This document shows positions 21,988 through 25,286 of a stretch of 25,286 nucleotides of DNA, in pieces (position 1 is the stretch's first letter; every line of letters begins with the position of its first letter). The notes below the pieces were generated by a model. That model saw nothing but the letters and a program-made list of their open reading frames with translations, had not been told where the DNA came from and made no database searches. A program made the translations under genes and the position numbers. This stretch comes from Candidatus Woykebacteria bacterium RIFCSPLOWO2_01_FULL_43_14 (GTDB taxonomy: Bacteria; Patescibacteriota; Microgenomatia; Woykebacterales; 2-01-FULL-43-14), in assembly GCA_001816835.1 (NCBI GenBank), contig MHDB01000013.1, forward strand, positions 1 to 25,286. The letters run 5' to 3'.

Positions 21988-22458
21988 ATGCCAGTTGGTG
22001 TGATCCATACGACACGTGCTTTCTTGGAACGTCTTCGGAGAGAAGCTCCCAGCGATGAGGACCATATTCATACAGTGGTCCGTGCTGAAATTGCCTATGG
22101 GTTTAATATCCCCCCTACCAATGTAGAGAGCAGATGGATTGTCTGCGAGTCTGCCCAAAATGGGGTGGATCTCAATGTAGACATCGAATTTTCTTACGAT
22201 CCAAACGATCCCAATAGGTTTACCCTGAATGATATTGAGGTGATTGAGTTTCATCTGCTCCATAAACTCGAGCTTTGTGCAGATATGCGAGGATGGCGAA
22301 CAGTTTCGGTTAGCCCGAAACCTTCTTATCAAGGTCGGTTCACTATGTCCGAGTTTGAGGATGGGAAACTGGTTCGGACTGTAGGAAGCAACCGGGAAGC
22401 CGTTACTAGAACCAACGTCACAAGAACCAAAGAGAAGATCACTAGGTCTCAGGAGTAA
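21988..22458 (+). CDS. Unknown 156-residue soluble protein
   Basis: No family is recognised. The start is well supported by a strong promoter and a Shine-Dalgarno sequence, and the end by a terminator that uses the stop codon as its loop, so it is a self-contained, probably well expressed gene. The N-terminal part is helical (FLERLRREAPSDEDHIHTVV). The middle looks like alternating strands with acidic turns (VDLNVDIEFSYDPNDPNRF, LNDIEVIEFHLLHKLELC). The end is Arg/Thr-rich (TRTNVTRTKEKITRSQE) and probably disordered. No membrane segment or metal-binding cluster is visible. Confidence 0.75.
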   Translation: MPVGVIHTTRAFLERLRREAPSDEDHIHTVVRAEIAYGFNIPPTNVESRWIVCESAQNGVDLNVDIEFSYDPNDPNRFTLNDIEVIEFHLLHKLELCADMRGWRTVSVSPKPSYQGRFTMSEFEDGKLVRTVGSNREAVTRTNVTRTKEKITRSQE

Positions 22459-22480
22459 CTCTTGAGGCCTTTCTTTTTTC
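22445..22480 (+). terminator. Intrinsic terminator whose loop is the stop codon
   Basis: GGTCTCAGGAG (22445-22455) pairs along all 11 positions (two wobbles) with CTCTTGAGGCC (22459-22469). The three-base loop is the TAA stop itself, and TTTCTTTTTTC follows. Confidence 0.8.
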
Positions 22481-22492
22481 TCAGGGTTAGGT

Positions 22493-22521
22493 TTGCACGA
22501 ACTTAGGCATTATGGTAGAAT
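22493..22521 (+). promoter_or_regulatory. Promoter of fusA
   Basis: TTGCAC (22493-22498), a 17-bp spacer with TG at 22513-22514, and TAGAAT (22516-22521) give a strong promoter with start near 22528 and a leader of about 80 bases. Confidence 0.65.
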
Positions 22522-22536
22522 TACCAAGTTAAATAG

Positions 22537-22595
22537 AGGTGATAGTAAACGGATGAATATCCTGATACACTTCATCACAAAACTATCGCTTTTTT
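22537..22595 (+). terminator. Nested terminator-like hairpin in the fusA leader
   Basis: GTGATAGT (22539-22546) pairs with ACTATCGC (22582-22589) with one wobble. Inside it GATGAA (22552-22557) pairs with TTCATC (22571-22576). The outer stem runs directly into TTTTTT (22590-22595), 12 bases before the ATG. Its place between promoter and gene suggests attenuation of fusA. Confidence 0.5.
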
Positions 22596-22607
22596 ATTGG
22601 TAGAAAA

Positions 22608-24713
22608 ATGGCGGAAGCAACTAAAAGTTATCCACTAGAAAAAATACGCAACATTGGAATTATTGCTCATATTGATGCTGGTAAAACCACGACTACGGAG
22701 CGTGTTCTTTTTTATACCGGAAAAACATATAAAATCGGTGAAGTCCATGAAGGCGAAGCCACTATGGATTGGATGGCGCAAGAGCGAGAGCGTGGTATTA
22801 CAATCACCTCGGCTGCTACGACCGCATTTTGGACCCCCAAAACAGGACCTTACGCAAATCAAATTCATCGCATTAACATTATTGATACCCCAGGACACGT
22901 TGATTTTACCGCCGAAGTAGAGCGATCCTTAAGAGTTCTTGACGGCGGGGTCGTCGTTTTTGACGGAAAAATGGGTGTTGAGCCTCAATCAGAAACAGTG
23001 TGGCGTCAAGCAGATAAATATAATGTCCCAAGAATTTGTTTTGTAAACAAGCTAGATGCTATTGGGGCGGATTACTATATGAGTTTGGACTCTATCAAAG
23101 AGCGTTTAGGTGCCAATGCAGTAGCCTACTCTATTCCGATAGGTACCGAAAGCGACTTTAAGGGAGTAGTAAACTTACTTACTAAAAAAGCGACTGTCTA
23201 CACTGAAGAGCTTGGAAAAGATCCTATTGATACCGAAATTCCAGCTGATATGCTGGGAAAAGTAGAAGAGTTTCGCGGAAAACTGGTCGAGGCAATTGCG
23301 GAAACTGACGACACCCTTTTGGAGAAGTATCTTGGTGGTCAAGAACTTGCAGAAGAAGAGCTCAAAGCAGCCCTCCGTAGAGCTGTAATAAGTCTTAAAA
23401 TATTTCCGGTTTTAGCTGGATCAGCGCTTAAGAATAAAGCCATTCAACCAATGCTTGACGCTGTTGTAGAATTATTACCTTCCCCCTTGGATGTCCCTGT
23501 CATGAAAGGAATACATCCTGAAACACAAGCCGAGGAAATCAGAGCTGCTAGCGAAACAGAGCCTTTTAGTGCTCTGGCGTTTAAAGTCATGACTGATCCG
23601 TATGTCGGGCGACTTACTTATTTCCGAGTTTATTCCGGAAAAGTAGCCTCCGGATCATACGTTTATAACTCCACCAAAGATACCCAAGAAAGAATTTCCA
23701 GATTACTGCTAATGCACGCTAATCACCGCGAAGAAGTTACAGAGCTCTCCGCTGGAGAAATTGGCGCTGCTGTGGGTCTCAAGACTACTTTTACCGGACA
23801 TACGCTTTGTGATGAGACTAAACCGATTATTTTAGAATCAATCAAGTTCCCCGAGCCAGTTATATCTTTGGCGATAGAACCCAAGACCAAGGCTGATCAA
23901 GAGAAACTTGGTTTGGCCTTGTCCCGTTTGGCAGAGGAAGACCCTACTTTTCGAGTACGCAACGATCCCGAAACATCCCAGTCCCTTATTAGTGGTATGG
24001 GCGAGTTGCACTTAGAAATTATTGTGGACAGACTTAAGAGGGAATTTAGTGTCGAAGCGAATGTGGGTAAGCCACAAGTTGCTTACCGAGAAACCATTCG
24101 TAAGACAAGTACGGCTGAAGGTAAATATATTCGCCAATCAGGTGGCCGCGGTCAGTATGGGCACTGTTATCTCCGAATTGAGCCAAAGGGTCGTAGTGAG
24201 GGTTACGAATTTGTTTCTGAAGTCGTGGGTGGAACTATCCCTAGGGAGTTTATATCGCCTATTGAAAAAGGAGTCAGAGAGGCTTTGGAGACAGGGGTTG
24301 TAGCTGGCTACCCCTTGGTTGATTTAAAAGTGGCTGTTTATGATGGAAGCTACCATGAGGTAGACTCAAGCGAGGCGGCCTTTAAAATTGCCGGGTCAAT
24401 GGCGCTAAAAGAAGCTGCTAAAAGTGCTGATCCAGTTTTACTTGAGCCTATCATGAAACTTGAGGTAGTTGTACCTGAAAATTATATGGGAGACGTAATA
24501 GGGGATATCTCAAGTAAACGTGGAAAAGTGGAAGGCACAGAGACTCGGGGTAACGCGACCGTAGTTCGGGCGAACGTGCCTTTGGCAGAAATGTTTGGCT
24601 ATGCTACAACGCTGCGTTCTATGACTCAGGGTCGAGGTTCTTTTAGCATGGAACCGTTCAATTATGAGGAAGTTCCGTCCCAAGTAGCTAAGAGTTTGGT
24701 TGAGAATAAGTAA
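22608..24713 (+). CDS. fusA: Elongation factor G
   Basis: EF-G is the GTPase that moves tRNAs and mRNA through the ribosome and helps recycle ribosomes. The 701-residue protein has all five G motifs: AHIDAGKTT (20-28), RGITITSA, DTPGHVDF, NKLD (where NKMD is more usual) and GSAL. Domains II-V follow with the domain IV loop GGRGQYGHCYLRIEP and the domain V segment PENYMGDVIGDISSKRGKVEG (in halves). Length is standard (E. coli 704). No Shine-Dalgarno sequence precedes the ATG, although the mRNA has a leader of about 80 bases containing a terminator-like hairpin. The gene is separated from rpsG by six genes but still followed by tuf. Confidence 0.98.
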   Translation: MAEATKSYPLEKIRNIGIIAHIDAGKTTTTERVLFYTGKTYKIGEVHEGEATMDWMAQERERGITITSAATTAFWTPKTGPYANQIHRINIIDTPGHVDFTAEVERSLRVLDGGVVVFDGKMGVEPQSETVWRQADKYNVPRICFVNKLDAIGADYYMSLDSIKERLGANAVAYSIPIGTESDFKGVVNLLTKKATVYTEELGKDPIDTEIPADMLGKVEEFRGKLVEAIAETDDTLLEKYLGGQELAEEELKAALRRAVISLKIFPVLAGSALKNKAIQPMLDAVVELLPSPLDVPVMKGIHPETQAEEIRAASETEPFSALAFKVMTDPYVGRLTYFRVYSGKVASGSYVYNSTKDTQERISRLLLMHANHREEVTELSAGEIGAAVGLKTTFTGHTLCDETKPIILESIKFPEPVISLAIEPKTKADQEKLGLALSRLAEEDPTFRVRNDPETSQSLISGMGELHLEIIVDRLKREFSVEANVGKPQVAYRETIRKTSTAEGKYIRQSGGRGQYGHCYLRIEPKGRSEGYEFVSEVVGGTIPREFISPIEKGVREALETGVVAGYPLVDLKVAVYDGSYHEVDSSEAAFKIAGSMALKEAAKSADPVLLEPIMKLEVVVPENYMGDVIGDISSKRGKVEGTETRGNATVVRANVPLAEMFGYATTLRSMTQGRGSFSMEPFNYEEVPSQVAKSLVENK

Positions 24714-24718
24714 GACAC

Positions 24719-24747
24719 TTGCTTGACACGAGATTTTTAGGTATAAT
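24719..24747 (+). promoter_or_regulatory. Promoter of tuf
   Basis: TTGCTT (24719-24724), a 17-bp spacer and TATAAT (24742-24747) fit the usual geometry, with expected start near 24754. An overlapping TTGACA at 24723-24728 is only 13 bp from the -10 and is probably not used with it. Confidence 0.6.
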
Positions 24748-24809
24748 CCGCTCACTGGATTAATGAGCGTCCTGTATTCGCGATATTCTGGCGAATATAA
24801 TCCGCTCAC
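24742..24809 (+). repeat. 14-bp direct repeat with alternative pairing in the tuf leader
   Basis: TATAATCCGCTCAC occurs at 24742-24755 and again at 24796-24809. CGCTCA of either copy (24749-24754 or 24803-24808) can pair with the single TGAGCG at 24764-24769. The second pairing would enclose a hairpin formed by TATTCGC (24775-24781) and GCGAATA (24791-24797). The second copy also carries a TATAAT, but no good -35 is placed for it. Confidence 0.6.
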
Positions 24810-24821
24810 GACTTGAATCGG

Positions 24822-24878
24822 GGAATAATAATCAGGAATCAAGGAAAGCCTTAATTCATGATTCTTAATTCGTAATTC
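24822..24878 (+). repeat. Inverted array of 7-bp repeats in front of tuf
   Basis: The right side is four heptads TTAATTC, ATGATTC, TTAATTC, GTAATTC (24851-24878). The left side (24822-24842) reads GGAATAA, TAATCAG, GAATCAA, a degenerate reverse complement. The arms 24822-24844 and 24849-24871 match at 18 of 23 positions around a 4-base AAAG loop. The tuf Shine-Dalgarno GGAGG (24886-24890) follows. Confidence 0.7.
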
Positions 24879-24897
24879 AATTGTAGGAGGACTAAAC

Positions 24898-25286
24898 ATG
24901 GCTGAAGCTAAAAAGTTCGAAAGAACTAAACCACACGTTAATATTGGTACCATTGGTCACGTTGACCATGGTAAAACAACTTTAACTGCCGCGATTACCA
25001 AGGTCTTATCCCAAAAGGGTATGGCCGAGTTTACGGCTTATGATCAGATAGACAAAGCTCCTGAAGAGAGGCAACGTGGTATTACTATTGCTTTGGCACA
25101 CGTTGAGTACGAAACTGAGAAAAGGCACTACGCCCACATCGATGCCCCAGGTCATGCTGATTATATTAAGAACATGATCACTGGTGCTGCTCAGATGGAT
25201 GGCGCTATTTTGGTAGTTAGTGCGGCTGATGGTCCTATGCCTCAGACCAGAGAGCATATCCTTTTGGCTCGTCAGGTAGGTGTGCC
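24898..25286 (+). CDS. tuf: Elongation factor Tu (5' part, cut by the window edge)
   Basis: EF-Tu is the GTPase that delivers aminoacyl-tRNA to the ribosome. Only about the first 129 of roughly 400 codons are in the window. The start is fixed by the Shine-Dalgarno GGAGG seven bases upstream and the typical N-terminus FERTKPHVNIGTIGHVDHGKTT (in halves, P-loop at about 20-28). Switch I has RGITIALAHVEYET and switch II has HIDAPGHADY, where Ala83 stands in place of the Cys of the usual DCPGH. The frame is still open at 25286. The leader of about 145 bases is highly structured. Confidence 0.97.
   Translation, partial: MAEAKKFERTKPHVNIGTIGHVDHGKTTLTAAITKVLSQKGMAEFTAYDQIDKAPEERQRGITIALAHVEYETEKRHYAHIDAPGHADYIKNMITGAAQMDGAILVVSAADGPMPQTREHILLARQVGV

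Noticed and set aside
24723..24747. TTGACA paired with the tuf TATAAT
   Set aside because: The spacer is only 13 bp. The overlapping TTGCTT at 24719 gives 17 bp and is the better -35.

Overview
The window looks like core genome from a Candidate Phyla Radiation (Patescibacteria) bacterium, most likely of the Microgenomates group. This is inferred from gene content, not from a search. The pointers are an alanyl-tRNA synthetase that stops after its editing domain, a membrane protein of the baseplate-J-like type common in these genomes, very tight gene packing, and many small membrane proteins of unknown role. TGA is used as a normal stop (alaS and the two genes after it), so the code is table 11 and not the Gracilibacteria/SR1 code. 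No tRNA, rRNA, CRISPR array or insertion sequence was seen.

Layout. 1-3807: end of an unknown gene, the FtsK/SpoIIIE DNA translocase, a RodZ-like membrane HTH protein, and two small membrane proteins. 3935-9563: alaS, then a putative PilM/FtsA-like actin-fold protein coupled by an ATGA overlap to a membrane-anchored baseplate-J-like protein, then ruvX and mltG. 9604-10947: a membrane-anchored leucine-rich-repeat protein. 10957-19275: rpoB, rpoC, rpsL and rpsG in the classical order. 19347-22458: a block of six small genes (two membrane proteins, a DksA/TraR-like zinc finger, a reverse-strand orphan, a YdcF/DUF218 protein and another orphan) placed between rpsG and fusA, which are often adjacent. 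22608 to the end: fusA and the first 129 codons of tuf.

Two styles of gene start are visible. ftsK, alaS, the actin-like gene, ruvX, the LRR gene and ydcF have a promoter whose -10 box ends only 6-10 bases before the ATG and have no Shine-Dalgarno sequence; this predicts leaderless or nearly leaderless mRNAs. rpoB, rpoC, tuf and four genes of the inserted block have clear Shine-Dalgarno sequences. The leaders of rpoBC, fusA and tuf are long and structured. The first two carry a terminator-like hairpin just downstream of a strong promoter. The tuf leader has a duplicated -10/start segment that allows two exclusive pairings. The leaders of rpsG and tuf each contain an inverted array of degenerate 7-bp repeats that folds into a long hairpin.

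The RNA polymerase genes are full-length with intact catalytic aspartates and lysines, but two near-invariant active-site motifs differ from the textbook form: NADFDGD reads GADFDGD in RpoC, and NPLGVPSRMN reads SPLSVISRMN in RpoB. These substitutions, the heptad hairpins, the structured leaders and the actin-like/baseplate-J-like pair are the most interesting content. No complete new defence or mobile system was found.
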